Assembly: GCF_019145355.1 (NCBI RefSeq)
Contig: NZ_JAHSTY010000001.1
Location: forward strand, 310,001-374,000
Length of the DNA stretch: 64,000 bases
Reading direction: 5' to 3'
Source: Pseudomonas azadiae
GTDB taxonomy: Bacteria > Pseudomonadota > Gammaproteobacteria > Pseudomonadales > Pseudomonadaceae
Numbering within the stretch: position 1 is the first letter of the stretch; the number at the start of each line of letters is the position of its first letter. This document shows, piece by piece, positions 17,702-26,070 of the stretch. A model generated the notes under the pieces. That model did no database searches. It saw only the letters and a list, made by a program, of their open reading frames with translations, and was not told the origin of the DNA. A program made the translations under genes and the position numbers.

Positions 17702-18478
17702 GTGGAGCTGATCGACACTCACACCCACCTGGACTTCGCGGATTTCGACAGCGACCGCCGCGAAGTCCTCGCCCACAGCCGGGCGTTGGGCGTGCGGCGC
17801 ATGGTGGTGTTGGGGGTGTATCAGCGGAACTGGCAGCGGTTGTGGGATCTGGTGCAAGCGGACGAGGGATTGTTCGCCGCCTTTGGCCTGCACCCGGTGT
17901 ACCTCGATGAGCATCGCCCTGCTGACCTGAGTGAACTGGGCGACTGGCTGACTCGCCTGCAGGGCCATCGGCAACTGTGTGCGGTCGGTGAAATTGGCCT
18001 GGATTACTTTGTCGAGCAACCGGACCGCGAACGCCAGCAAAGCCTGTTTGAAGCCCAGCTCAAGCTGGCGGTGGATTTCCAGCTGCCGGCGTTGCTGCAT
18101 GTGCGGCGCAGCCACGCGGCGGTCATCGCGACCCTCAAGCGCATTCGCCTGCCCCGCGGCGGCATCATCCATGCGTTTGCCGGCAGCCGCGAAGAAGCCC
18201 GCGAGTACATCAAGCTCGGTTTCAAACTGGGCCTGGGCGGCGCCGCCACTTGGCCCCAGGCGCTGCGCATGCACAAGGTGCTGGCGCAACTGCCGCTCGA
18301 CGCGGTGGTGCTGGAAACCGACTCCCCCGATATGGCGCCCGCCATGTACCCAGGCCAACGCAACAGCCCCGAGCATCTGCCGGCTATCTGTAGCGCGCTG
18401 GCCGAACGCATGGGCGTCAGTGCCCTGGTTCTGGCTGAAGCGAGCACACGTAACGCAAGCGAGCTCTTCCAGTGGTAA
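17702..18478 (+). CDS. TatD-family metal-dependent hydrolase
   Basis: Probable Mg-dependent 3'-5' deoxyribonuclease of the TatD family. It has 258 residues with the TIM-barrel metallohydrolase motifs: DTHTHLDF near the N-terminus, VGEIGLDYF, LLHVRRSHA, GIIHAFAGS and ETDSPDM near residue 210. The start is GTG, 2 bp after the cra stop, so the two genes are probably cotranscribed. Family members have roles in DNA repair, apoptosis-like DNA degradation and tRNA processing; which applies here cannot be read. Confidence 0.9.
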   Translation: MELIDTHTHLDFADFDSDRREVLAHSRALGVRRMVVLGVYQRNWQRLWDLVQADEGLFAAFGLHPVYLDEHRPADLSELGDWLTRLQGHRQLCAVGEIGLDYFVEQPDRERQQSLFEAQLKLAVDFQLPALLHVRRSHAAVIATLKRIRLPRGGIIHAFAGSREEAREYIKLGFKLGLGGAATWPQALRMHKVLAQLPLDAVVLETDSPDMAPAMYPGQRNSPEHLPAICSALAERMGVSALVLAEASTRNASELFQW

Positions 18479-18482
18479 TGCC

Positions 18483-18631
18483 TGTAGTGAGCGGGCTTGT
18501 CGAATCGTCGCACCGCCCGCGCTGGGTGGCGAAGCCGCCCCAAAACCTGCCACCCCATTCTGCCTGACAAAACGAGGCGGTCTTATTGGGGCGGCTTTGC
18601 CACCCAGCGCGGGACAAGCCCGCTCACTACA
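18483..18631. repeat. REPIN, TGTAGTGAGCGGG type, with a 15-bp insertion in the left arm
   Basis: The same inverted-repeat element as at 23296 and 51267, but 149 bp long instead of 134 bp. The extra 15 bp (18502-18516, GAATCGTCGCACCGC) splits the conserved left arm between CTTGTC and CCGCGCTGGG. It lies between two convergent genes. Confidence 0.88.
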
Positions 18632-18652
18632 AAGAGATTGGTCAGTCCGCGA

Positions 18653-19489
18653 CTAGGGCAAAACCGTCCAGATCGCAAACCCTGCATACCAGAGCACCGC
18701 CGCGCGCAGCAGCAGTTCCCACAGCCTGTCCAGGCTGTTGACACCCTCAGGTCCCAGCGCAGGTGGCGCAATTTCAGCGGCGGCCAAGCCGACTTTTTCC
18801 ACCAGTTGGGCGGCGCTGATGTCCCAGTTCAGTAATTCGTGCAGCATCACGCGGCCGACGGCGACGAAGTTGCCGACCAAGGCAAAACTGGCCGCCAGCA
18901 GGCGTACCGGCACCCAGTCAAATGCGTGGCGCAGTTGCCCGGCACGCTCGGCGACCAGCGGGTTCTTGCTGTGCTCACTGGCCAGGGCAAGCAGGCGATA
19001 GGCCAGGGCCGCTACCGGGCCCAGCAGGAAGTACCAGAAAATCACCGCGAAAAAGCTCTGATAGGCCTGCCACACCAGATGGCCCTGGACACGTTCAAGC
19101 AATTGTTCGCCGTTGTCGGCGTTCAAGCTCAGGTCCCGCTCGGCCACATGCTCGGCCGCTTGCAGGTCGCCACGACGCCAGGCATCGCGGAAGGGACCGA
19201 GCCCGGCGAGCAGATCACCGCGGCCCAGGCTGTAGATCACCACCAGCAGGTGCACCGGCAGCGCCAACAGTCCATAGGCCACTGGCTCCAGCACCAGCAA
19301 CAACAAGGCCAGCAACGCCACCGGCAGCAGCACCAGCAACGCCAGAATCAGCCAGGGCCGCTTGCTCATGCGCGGGCTCGATTCCAGCTTGGCCAGTTCG
19401 CGCAACCACCCACTGTCACGCTGCAACCGCTGGCGCAGGGCAGAGAATTTCTCGATCCATACAGCCAGCACCAACACCAGGAAACTCAT
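18653..19489 (-). CDS. ampE: AmpE, inner-membrane regulatory signalling modulator
   Basis: Membrane protein linked to peptidoglycan recycling and AmpC beta-lactamase induction. It has 278 residues, with hydrophobic segments near the N-terminus (MSFLVLVLAVWIE), at about 45-90, near 140-165 and at the C-terminus, and a cobalamin-biosynthesis-CobD-like fold typical of AmpE. I chose the ATG at 19487-19489 because GGAGG lies about 10 bp upstream and it overlaps the ampD stop (ATGA). Biochemical function is poorly known. Confidence 0.88.
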   Translation of the reverse strand: MSFLVLVLAVWIEKFSALRQRLQRDSGWLRELAKLESSPRMSKRPWLILALLVLLPVALLALLLLVLEPVAYGLLALPVHLLVVIYSLGRGDLLAGLGPFRDAWRRGDLQAAEHVAERDLSLNADNGEQLLERVQGHLVWQAYQSFFAVIFWYFLLGPVAALAYRLLALASEHSKNPLVAERAGQLRHAFDWVPVRLLAASFALVGNFVAVGRVMLHELLNWDISAAQLVEKVGLAAAEIAPPALGPEGVNSLDRLWELLLRAAVLWYAGFAIWTVLP

Positions 19490-20049
19490 CGTGCGTGTCC
19501 TCCATCCTGCAGGGCGCTGCGAAAGCGCGTCCAATCAAAAGCCGGGCCGGGATCGGTCTTGCGTCCCGGGGCAATGTCGCTATGACCACAAATGCGCTGG
19601 GCAGTGATGCCTGGGTAAGCGGCCAGCAGCTGGCGGGTCAGGTCGATCAAGGACGCATATTGAGCGTCGGTGAACGGTTGATCATCAGTGCCTTCCAGTT
19701 CCACCCCGAGGGAAAAGTCGTTGCAGCTTTCCCGCCCCTCGAACTGCGAGACCCCGGCATGCCAGGCGCGGTCGAGACACGACACAAACTGCGTCACCGC
19801 GCCATCGCGCTCAATCAGAAAATGCGCAGACACCCGTAGGTCGGCAATTCCTTCAAAGTAGGGATGTTCCGTGACATCCAAGCGATTCTGGAAAAACTCC
19901 TGCACCTTACCAGTGGCGAACTGCGCCGGTGGCAGGCTGATGTTATGCACCACCAACAGTGAGATTTCGCCTGCGGGGCGCTCGTTGAAGTTGGGTGAAG
20001 GGCAATGACGGATGCCCTGGCACCAACCGCTGATGGGGTCCAACTGCAT
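19486..20049 (-). CDS. ampD: 1,6-anhydro-N-acetylmuramyl-L-alanine amidase
   Basis: Cytosolic zinc amidase that removes the peptide from anhydromuropeptides during cell-wall recycling, lowering the AmpR inducer pool. It has 187 residues, the usual AmpD length. Zinc ligands are in LLVVHNISLPP (His) and ICGHSDIAPGRKTDPGPAF (His and Asp), with FLIERDGAVTQFV between. No signal peptide, as expected for AmpD rather than AmpDh2/3. The longer upstream frame is rejected because homology begins at MQLDPISGW. Loss of ampD derepresses AmpC in related species. Confidence 0.93.
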   Translation of the reverse strand: MQLDPISGWCQGIRHCPSPNFNERPAGEISLLVVHNISLPPAQFATGKVQEFFQNRLDVTEHPYFEGIADLRVSAHFLIERDGAVTQFVSCLDRAWHAGVSQFEGRESCNDFSLGVELEGTDDQPFTDAQYASLIDLTRQLLAAYPGITAQRICGHSDIAPGRKTDPGPAFDWTRFRSALQDGGHAR

Positions 20050-20110
20050 ACGGGTTCCTTGAACGAGACAACAGGTGACCAGTATGCCGCGTTCGACCCT
20101 CTGGTTGCGA

Positions 20111-22243
20111 TCACTTGCCGCGATTGAGTTGACGCAGCTTGCCCACCACGGCGGCCAGTGCGCGCTCGAACAAGGGGCCGTCATCCAAGGTCTGCAGTGC
20201 GCCATGCTTGAATGCCAACGCCAGTTGGCCAGCGTTCTTTTCCAGCACCTTGAGTCCCGTGCGACGGGTAAAAATGTAAGCGTTGGCCGGCGCCATGATC
20301 GCCGTCAGCTTGCACCGCAGTGCGTCGGCATTGTCTTCCTCGAAGACCACCCAGCTACCCTCCTTGAGCTGATGAACCTTGTGGAGGTCGGGATCATCGT
20401 CCGGCAGGGTGATCGGGTCGGCTGACGTCGCGCTCAGCACAAACGGCTCAGTGACTTCGATCAACTCATCGCCCCCTTCAGGCGCCTGGATATGCAGGGC
20501 CTGCAGGCGCAAAAAGAATTCGCGGGTGCTGAAGGGGTCGAACGCGGCACTGGTCAAACCGTCGCGCAGGGCCTTGAGCAAGCCTGGCAGTTGCTCCGCC
20601 AAATGGCGCCCGGCTTCGGTGTCTTGCTGCAGGCTGACGCTCCAGATCAACTCGTCCATGGTGCGCAACCCCGCTTGCCATTGCACCGACTGCTCGCCGT
20701 GCTTGAGGCTGGCCAGCAACAGCACCTGGCTCCAGGCCCGTTGCAGGAACTGCACCACCGGACGCGGCAGGATCTTGCCCAGCAGCCGTTTATTCAGCAC
20801 ATCGGCCACGCGCTGACGGGCCGCTTCGGTGCGCATGCGACCCGCTTCGGCATCGCGGGTGTGCTGTTCAAGCAGGTCACTGCGCCGCCGCTCATCGGCG
20901 GTAAACGCGCTGAACTCGCACAGCAGCTCGGAAAATATTGCCGGGTCTTCGACGAACTCATTGAGCAGGCGCTGCACCACTTGCTCGATGCGCAGGTACA
21001 GGGGGTCACGCTCGCTGCAACCAATGGCCGCGGCCGCGATTTCATTAAGCAGGCGCCGCGCCGGGTGGCTGGCGCGACTGAAAAAACGCTTGTCGAGCAG
21101 CGCCACTTTCAGCATCGGGATCTGCAGGCGACCGATCAAGGCTTTGAAGGTATCGGGCACCGCGCGGTCGTTGAGGATGAACTCGAAGAGCAGCGCGATC
21201 AGGTTGATCACGTCTTCATCCGCCTCTTCCACCACCCGCGATTTACCGCTCTTGACGCTGACGCGGGTGAGCAGTTGTTCAAGCTGGTTACGCAGGTCGA
21301 AATCGTCCTCGGCCTCAGGCTCCGGCACGTATTGCTGCAGGTGGGAGAGCAGGCGCAACAGGTCACGGGTAGAAATGGGCAAGGTTTCGGCGCTGGCTTC
21401 CAGCGTCGGCGCAACGCTACCGCGTACCGCCGTGAGCAATGTCTGGAGCGCGGCGAAGGCTTCCTGGTCATTTGCGCCGACGGCCTGATCGGCGGCCGGC
21501 AAGGTTTCTTCGTGCGGGTAATCACGGGCCGCACGCGCCTCAAGGCGACGCGATGGTACGGTCTTGAGTTCAGGCAATACGCCCGTTGCGACCAGCAATT
21601 GATTGGCTTCGCCGTAGAGTTGGTCGGCGTCACTGAGCACGTATTTTTCAAAGAGTTTGAGCATGATCAGTTTGACGCGAATTTCCACGCCCAGGCTGCG
21701 CCCCGCGTGCAGGAAAAACTCACACAGCAACGCGGGGCCCAGGGGGTTCTCGCGGTCATCCAGGCGCTTGCCCAGCAAAGCGTTCAACCGAGCGGTCAGT
21801 TGCCCAAGAGCCAGGCCGTCACGGTGGCGCACCCGGCCCAACATGGCCTCAAGCGCTACGGCTTTTTCCAGGTCATCCTTGGATGCCCCTGACGCCACCT
21901 CATAGGAAACCACCGGCACCAGTTGCGCCTCGCCCCGCCCCGCCAGGCCCAGGCTGGCAAAAGCGCCAAACAGGCGCTCCATGAACACGCGCTCGAAGTT
22001 TTTGCGCTTGAGGCGCAGGTCGCGCATGGCCTCAAAGAAAATATGCTGGTCGAGATTGTTGCGCGACTTGTCGGCCATTTCGAACAAGGTGTCGTCGGCG
22101 TTATCGAACAGCTCCTGCAGCCCTTGCTTCAACTGTTGCGCCGCCTTGTCGCGGACCTGCAACACCACCACCGGCAGTCGGGCGAGCGGCGATGGCGTAG
22201 CGTGTGCCTTGTTGATCGGCACCACCTTTCCGTCATTGTGCAT
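20111..22243 (-). CDS. DUF1631 family protein, function unknown
   Basis: A 710-residue, mostly helical cytoplasmic protein rich in Leu, Glu and Arg, with no signal peptide or membrane segment. It resembles the pseudomonad DUF1631 proteins (typical segment LFDNADDTLFEMADKSRNN near the N-terminus). The ATG at 22241-22243 has AGGAGG 6-7 bp upstream. In P. aeruginosa such proteins are encoded near nadC, as here. C-terminal elements (GSWVVFEEDNADALRCKL, YIFTRRTGLKV) resemble a PilZ-like or DUF1631 tail, which might bind cyclic di-GMP; this is speculative. Confidence 0.8.
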   Translation of the reverse strand: MHNDGKVVPINKAHATPSPLARLPVVVLQVRDKAAQQLKQGLQELFDNADDTLFEMADKSRNNLDQHIFFEAMRDLRLKRKNFERVFMERLFGAFASLGLAGRGEAQLVPVVSYEVASGASKDDLEKAVALEAMLGRVRHRDGLALGQLTARLNALLGKRLDDRENPLGPALLCEFFLHAGRSLGVEIRVKLIMLKLFEKYVLSDADQLYGEANQLLVATGVLPELKTVPSRRLEARAARDYPHEETLPAADQAVGANDQEAFAALQTLLTAVRGSVAPTLEASAETLPISTRDLLRLLSHLQQYVPEPEAEDDFDLRNQLEQLLTRVSVKSGKSRVVEEADEDVINLIALLFEFILNDRAVPDTFKALIGRLQIPMLKVALLDKRFFSRASHPARRLLNEIAAAAIGCSERDPLYLRIEQVVQRLLNEFVEDPAIFSELLCEFSAFTADERRRSDLLEQHTRDAEAGRMRTEAARQRVADVLNKRLLGKILPRPVVQFLQRAWSQVLLLASLKHGEQSVQWQAGLRTMDELIWSVSLQQDTEAGRHLAEQLPGLLKALRDGLTSAAFDPFSTREFFLRLQALHIQAPEGGDELIEVTEPFVLSATSADPITLPDDDPDLHKVHQLKEGSWVVFEEDNADALRCKLTAIMAPANAYIFTRRTGLKVLEKNAGQLALAFKHGALQTLDDGPLFERALAAVVGKLRQLNRGK

Positions 22244-22401
22244 CCTGGCCTCCTGAAACGGCGGTATGGGTCTGGACGTCAAAGCTATGACGCCAATTGC
22301 AAGGCGCAGGATTATCTTGCAAATGTGGCCGGTTGCGCCAGCAAACTCTGCCGTTGCAGGCTAAATGAGAGGTGAGCCTGGGTTCGCACGCACACTGCCC
22401 C

Positions 22402-22407
22402 TATAAT
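22402..22407 (+). promoter_or_regulatory. nadC: -10 element of the nadC promoter
   Basis: A perfect TATAAT lies 28 bp before the nadC ATG. The -35 region (TGGGTT at 22379-22384) is poor. Confidence 0.45.
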
Positions 22408-22434
22408 CGGCGCACTTTGTCTGTGGAGCCTGTT

Positions 22435-23283
22435 ATGCCGAATCTCCGTCTTGCCGACCTCACCGCCGAAATCGATGCCAACGTGCGCCGCGCACTGCTG
22501 GAAGACATCGGCGGCGGCGACATTACTGCGCAGTTGATCCCGGCCGAACGGCTGGCCACGGCCACTATCATTACCCGAGACGCCGCGGTGATCGCCGGTA
22601 CCGCCTGGGTGGATGCGGTCTTCCGCCAGTTGGACCCGCGCGTCGCCGTGCACTGGCAGGTGGCCGATGGCGACCGCGTCAGCCCCGACCAGGTGCTGTT
22701 CCACCTTGAAGGCCCCGCACGTTCGCTGCTCAGCGGCGAACGCAGCGCGCTTAACTTCCTGCAACTGCTGTCCGGCGTTGCCACCCGCGCCCGGTTCCTG
22801 GCCGATATTGTCGCCAGCACCCAGGTCAAACTGCTGGATACCCGCAAGACCCTGCCGGGCCTGCGTCTGGCGCAGAAGTACGCCGTCACCTGCGGCGGCT
22901 GTCATAACCACCGTATCGGTTTGTATGACGCGTTCCTGATCAAGGAAAACCATATCGCCGCCTGCGGTGGCATTGCCCAGGCAATCACGGCCGCCCACGG
23001 GATCGCACCCGGCAAGCCGGTGGAAATCGAAGTGGAGAGCCTGGATGAACTGCACGAAGCTCTGGCGGCGGGTGCCGATATCATCATGCTCGATGAGTTG
23101 AGCCTGGACGATATGCGCGAAGCCGTGCGCCTGAACGGCGGCAAGGCGAAACTGGAGGCCAGCGGCGGGATCAATGAGCGCACACTGCTGCCCATTGCAG
23201 AGACCGGGGTGGACTACATCTCCATTGGTGCAATGACCAAGGATGTGAAAGCGGTGGATCTGTCGATGCGCCTCAGCATCTAA
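22435..23283 (+). CDS. nadC: Nicotinate-nucleotide pyrophosphorylase (quinolinate phosphoribosyltransferase)
   Basis: Makes nicotinate mononucleotide from quinolinate and PRPP in de novo NAD synthesis. It has 282 residues. Signatures include [18 protein letters not shown] near the N-terminus, [45 protein letters not shown] and the C-terminal phosphate-binding ASGGIN and ISIGAMT. The ATG at 22435 follows a TATAAT. Nearby ampD and tRNA-Thr/pilA match the pseudomonad gene order. Confidence 0.95.
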   Translation: MPNLRLADLTAEIDANVRRALLEDIGGGDITAQLIPAERLATATIITRDAAVIAGTAWVDAVFRQLDPRVAVHWQVADGDRVSPDQVLFHLEGPARSLLSGERSALNFLQLLSGVATRARFLADIVASTQVKLLDTRKTLPGLRLAQKYAVTCGGCHNHRIGLYDAFLIKENHIAACGGIAQAITAAHGIAPGKPVEIEVESLDELHEALAAGADIIMLDELSLDDMREAVRLNGGKAKLEASGGINERTLLPIAETGVDYISIGAMTKDVKAVDLSMRLSI

Positions 23284-23295
23284 ACATCGAGCTCG

Positions 23296-23429
23296 TGTAG
23301 TGAGCGGGCTTGCCCCGCGCTGGGTGGCGAAGCCACCCCAAACCAGGCGACCTGATTCTACCGGGAACTCAGCGAAGTCCTTATTGGGGCGGCTTCGCCA
23401 CCCAGCGCGGGACAAGCCCGCTCACTACA
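23296..23429. repeat. REPIN, TGTAGTGAGCGGG type
   Basis: A 134-bp inverted repeat between the convergent nadC and the small acidic gene. The left arm has GCTTGCCCCGCGCTGGGTGG; the right arm mirrors it to CTCACTACA. Confidence 0.92.
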
Positions 23430-23432
23430 ACC

Positions 23433-23738
23433 TCAGACCACCAGGTTATTCATTTCGCAATATTCGTCCCATTCGACGCCCAGCACCTCGGCAGCCTCTT
23501 TGTGCAAGGCCAGCCGGGCGGTTTCGAATTCTTCCGGTGTCGAGGTGTACTTGAGGGTCAGTTCCCAAGGCTGAAGATTCTGGCTTTCGGCCTCGTCCTC
23601 GAATGCCCACTGAATCTGGTCGCGCTGATCGTCGGCGCTCAGGTCCTTGATCTCTTCTTTAAGCTGCGGCGTGGCCTCAAGGTATTTATTGAGTGCTTCT
23701 TCGTGCCGCGCTTGCTGGGTCATTTCAGTCGTGGTCAT
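23433..23738 (-). CDS. Small acidic protein, possibly DUF6388-like; function unknown
   Basis: 101 residues, rich in Glu, Asp and Ala, predicted soluble and helical, no signal peptide. The visible sequence (RHEEALNKYLEATPQLKEEI, WAFEDEAESQ, LGVEWDEYCEMNN) reminds me of a small Pseudomonas-restricted family annotated DUF6388, but this is from memory. The ATG at 23736-23738 is the first sensible start; an upstream GTG-type extension adds 21 residues. It ends 3 bp from a REPIN. Codon usage matches the neighbourhood, supporting a real gene. Confidence 0.7.
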   Translation of the reverse strand: MTTTEMTQQARHEEALNKYLEATPQLKEEIKDLSADDQRDQIQWAFEDEAESQNLQPWELTLKYTSTPEEFETARLALHKEAAEVLGVEWDEYCEMNNLVV

Positions 23739-23900
23739 GTGCGTTCTCTTAAGATCGAGGAATGGGGATGCATCTGGGTCATCAAGGTTGCGCAGATACA
23801 AAAGAGCGGGCTCACATGCCGGCTCGTCTGGCCTTCAGAACCATTCTGGGATCATCTGAAAACATTGCCTTTGAAACGGTGCTGCCTTTTGTTGCCTTTG

Positions 23901-23973
23901 TGCCCGAGACAGGAGTCGAACCTGCGACCTTCGCGTTACGAGTGCGCTGCTCTACCGGCTGAGCTACACGGGC
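23901..23973 (-). tRNA. tRNA-Thr (anticodon CGT), no encoded CCA
   Basis: The minus strand folds into a cloverleaf: acceptor GCCCGTG / CTCGGGC, D-arm GCTC..GAGC, anticodon loop CTCGTAA, T-loop TTCGACT. It resembles E. coli thrW. The 3' end is GGGCA then CAAAG, so CCA is not encoded. A U-U mismatch occurs at position 6:67 and an A-C at 31:39. This tRNA marks the pilin accessory-gene position known from P. aeruginosa. Confidence 0.88.
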
Positions 23974-24021
23974 GGTGGGCTAAAGCTAGCACCGCATCGG
24001 GCGTCCGGCAACTTGCTGCCG

Positions 24022-25422
24022 TCAGCGGGCGATCACACCCTGGGCCCAGAAGCGGGGTTGCAGCAAGGTGTCATGAGCGTCCAGGTACTGCTGCTGCGCT
24101 TGCTTGATGTGAGGCACATCGCGCGCAGCAATAAAAATCAACAGTCCAACGGCCAGCACGCCCAGGGTTTTCCATGCAGCCCAGGCCAGGGGCATTCCAA
24201 CGGTTGGCGGCGTCCGCCACACGTGGAGCCCCATCAGCCAGCCCGTCACCAGCGCCAGCCAGACCTGGGAGTTGGGCATCACAATCACGCCATCGACCAT
24301 GGACTGCACCAGCGCGCCGACCAAGGCGGCAAACAAGCACAGCCGCAGCAGGTCTGCCCGCTCGGCACTCAACGCACGTTCACGCAGCACACCGAACGTG
24401 GCCCAGCCCCCGCGCCACGCCAACAATGCGACACACAAAGCCGATGGCACGCCCCATTCGCTGGCCCATTGCAGCAAGGCCTGATGGGGGTGCGCCGCAA
24501 TTTTGTTGGCGATATCGGCAAAATGCATCGGCCCGAAGCCCAACCAGGGCCGCTCGGTGAGCATATGCCACGCCTGCCACCAGATCGGGCCGCGCCCCGA
24601 CAGGGAGGTGGTGAGGCGGTCACCGGCGCCATTGGCGACCGCGATCCCCAGGTAATCGGCCAGCACCGTAAACAGCAGCCAATACACCAACAGCCCGCCA
24701 AGCAATGCGGCCAATTGCCAACCCAGCCAGCGCCGCCCCCATGGCCCCAGCGCCGCCAGCACCAGGCCCGCCGCGCCCATGCCAAGCCAGGTGCCACGCG
24801 TGCCGCCGCCGATTGCGATCAGCCACCACCCGCACAGCAACACAAACACCCAAGCTTTGAGTAAACGGGAAAGCGCAGGGATCAACAAGGGAAGCGCCAG
24901 CAATGGCAGGGTAAACGTTTGGAACTGGCCGTAGAAACGCTTGTTGGAAAAGCCCGAGAGCAACAGGTCAGGGTCCAGCGTCCGCTCGGCGCTGGTGAAC
25001 GCAAGGGTTCCCGCATACAGGTATTGAATCGACTTGATCAGGCACAGCAATACCACTATCAGGATCAAGGCACGATCCAGACGCTCTCCCCCGTGGCGAC
25101 GCAGCAAGGCAAACGCCACGGCAATCGCGCCGCAGCTGACAAACAACGCCACTTCGGCAAGCGCCCAGAGCGGCTGATGGGCCAGCATTGCGGACGCCAC
25201 GCCCAACACGACAATCAGCGCCAGCCCCTGTGCGGTAGGCCGATCAACCAGAGGCTCAACGCGCGCGACCGACAGCCCATAGAGCACCGCACAAGCCCCG
25301 ATGGCAATCTGCATCGCTCGCTGCAAATCATGCCCGCTGAACGGTGCACAAATGCCCAACACCAGCAGACACACCACCGCTACCAGAAAAACACCACCAC
25401 GTTGCTGTACGGATAACCCCAT
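24022..25422 (-). CDS. O-antigen-ligase/Wzy_C-family membrane protein, candidate pilin glycosyltransferase (TfpO/PglL-like)
   Basis: A 466-residue polytopic inner-membrane protein with roughly ten to twelve hydrophobic segments. The long periplasmic loop contains WQAWHMLTERPWLGFGPMHF and AHPHQALLQWASEWG, resembling the Wzy_C/O-antigen ligase signature with its conserved His. It lies directly downstream of pilA, on the same strand, and before tRNA-Thr. This is the position of tfpO (pilO) in group I P. aeruginosa strains, whose product transfers an O-antigen unit to PilA. I therefore infer pilin O-glycosylation, with LPS or polysaccharide ligase as the alternative. The ATG at 25422 has GAGG 5 bp upstream. 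Stop at 24022. Confidence 0.75.
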   Translation of the reverse strand: MGLSVQQRGGVFLVAVVCLLVLGICAPFSGHDLQRAMQIAIGACAVLYGLSVARVEPLVDRPTAQGLALIVVLGVASAMLAHQPLWALAEVALFVSCGAIAVAFALLRRHGGERLDRALILIVVLLCLIKSIQYLYAGTLAFTSAERTLDPDLLLSGFSNKRFYGQFQTFTLPLLALPLLIPALSRLLKAWVFVLLCGWWLIAIGGGTRGTWLGMGAAGLVLAALGPWGRRWLGWQLAALLGGLLVYWLLFTVLADYLGIAVANGAGDRLTTSLSGRGPIWWQAWHMLTERPWLGFGPMHFADIANKIAAHPHQALLQWASEWGVPSALCVALLAWRGGWATFGVLRERALSAERADLLRLCLFAALVGALVQSMVDGVIVMPNSQVWLALVTGWLMGLHVWRTPPTVGMPLAWAAWKTLGVLAVGLLIFIAARDVPHIKQAQQQYLDAHDTLLQPRFWAQGVIAR

Positions 25423-25456
25423 TGACACCTCGACTTCCCTGCGGAGGGCTCAGCAG

Positions 25457-25873
25457 TTATGCGCCGGCGGCGCCGCAACCCTTGGCGACGTATTTTGCTT
25501 CAGCGGTGGTGGTGCATTTCCAACCGCTGGCAGCGCTGCGCGTCAGGCTGATGGTCTTGCCCAGCACCGGTGCCGGTGCATCGAGTATTTCGCAACTGAT
25601 GGAGCCCGCCCCGGTGGCCGGGTCGCCTGCCACGTCGATCCGGCAATTGGCGGTGGGGCTGGTGCCGCCGATCAAGGCCAGGGTGGGAACGGTGCCCTGG
25701 TTGATGGTGTCTTCATAGCCAGGCTTCAGCGCGGTGATTTCAGCCAGGCCGGCGGTGAACTTGGCCTTGGCCTGGTGGGTGGTATACATCGGCAGGCCGA
25801 TGGTGGCCAAGATGCCGATGATTGCCACGACGATCAACAGCTCGATCAGGGTAAAGCCTTTTTGACGTATCAC
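25457..25873 (-). CDS. pilA: Type IV major pilin
   Basis: 138 residues. The prepilin leader is MIRQKG, cleaved before FTLIELLIVVAIIGILATIG, with the conserved Glu at mature position 5. Two cysteine pairs are visible: C..SC in the middle and WKC..KGC near the C-terminus, the latter probably the disulfide-bonded loop of pseudomonad pilins. I chose the GTG at 25873, with GGAG 7 bp upstream; a GTG two codons earlier would sit on the ribosome binding site. The protein ends GCGAAGA without the terminal Ser that is glycosylated in P. aeruginosa 1244-type pilins. It is divergent from pilC. No convincing sigma-54 -24/-12 promoter was found. Confidence 0.9.
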   Translation of the reverse strand: MIRQKGFTLIELLIVVAIIGILATIGLPMYTTHQAKAKFTAGLAEITALKPGYEDTINQGTVPTLALIGGTSPTANCRIDVAGDPATGAGSISCEILDAPAPVLGKTISLTRSAASGWKCTTTAEAKYVAKGCGAAGA

Positions 25874-26070
25874 ATTCACTCTCCAGGATAGAACTCATGA
25901 CAAGGCGCTTCCTGCGCCCCGTGTTGTGCAGCGGCGCCAGTGTACTCATCCGCAAGCGCTCGATCGCGCACAAGACGCATATTCTGACATTTTATCCGGG
26001 GCTGTCGGCCTGCCCGAATCCGTCACCTGACTACGCTATAAATCTTCGACGACCTGTGCGGAACCGAGAC

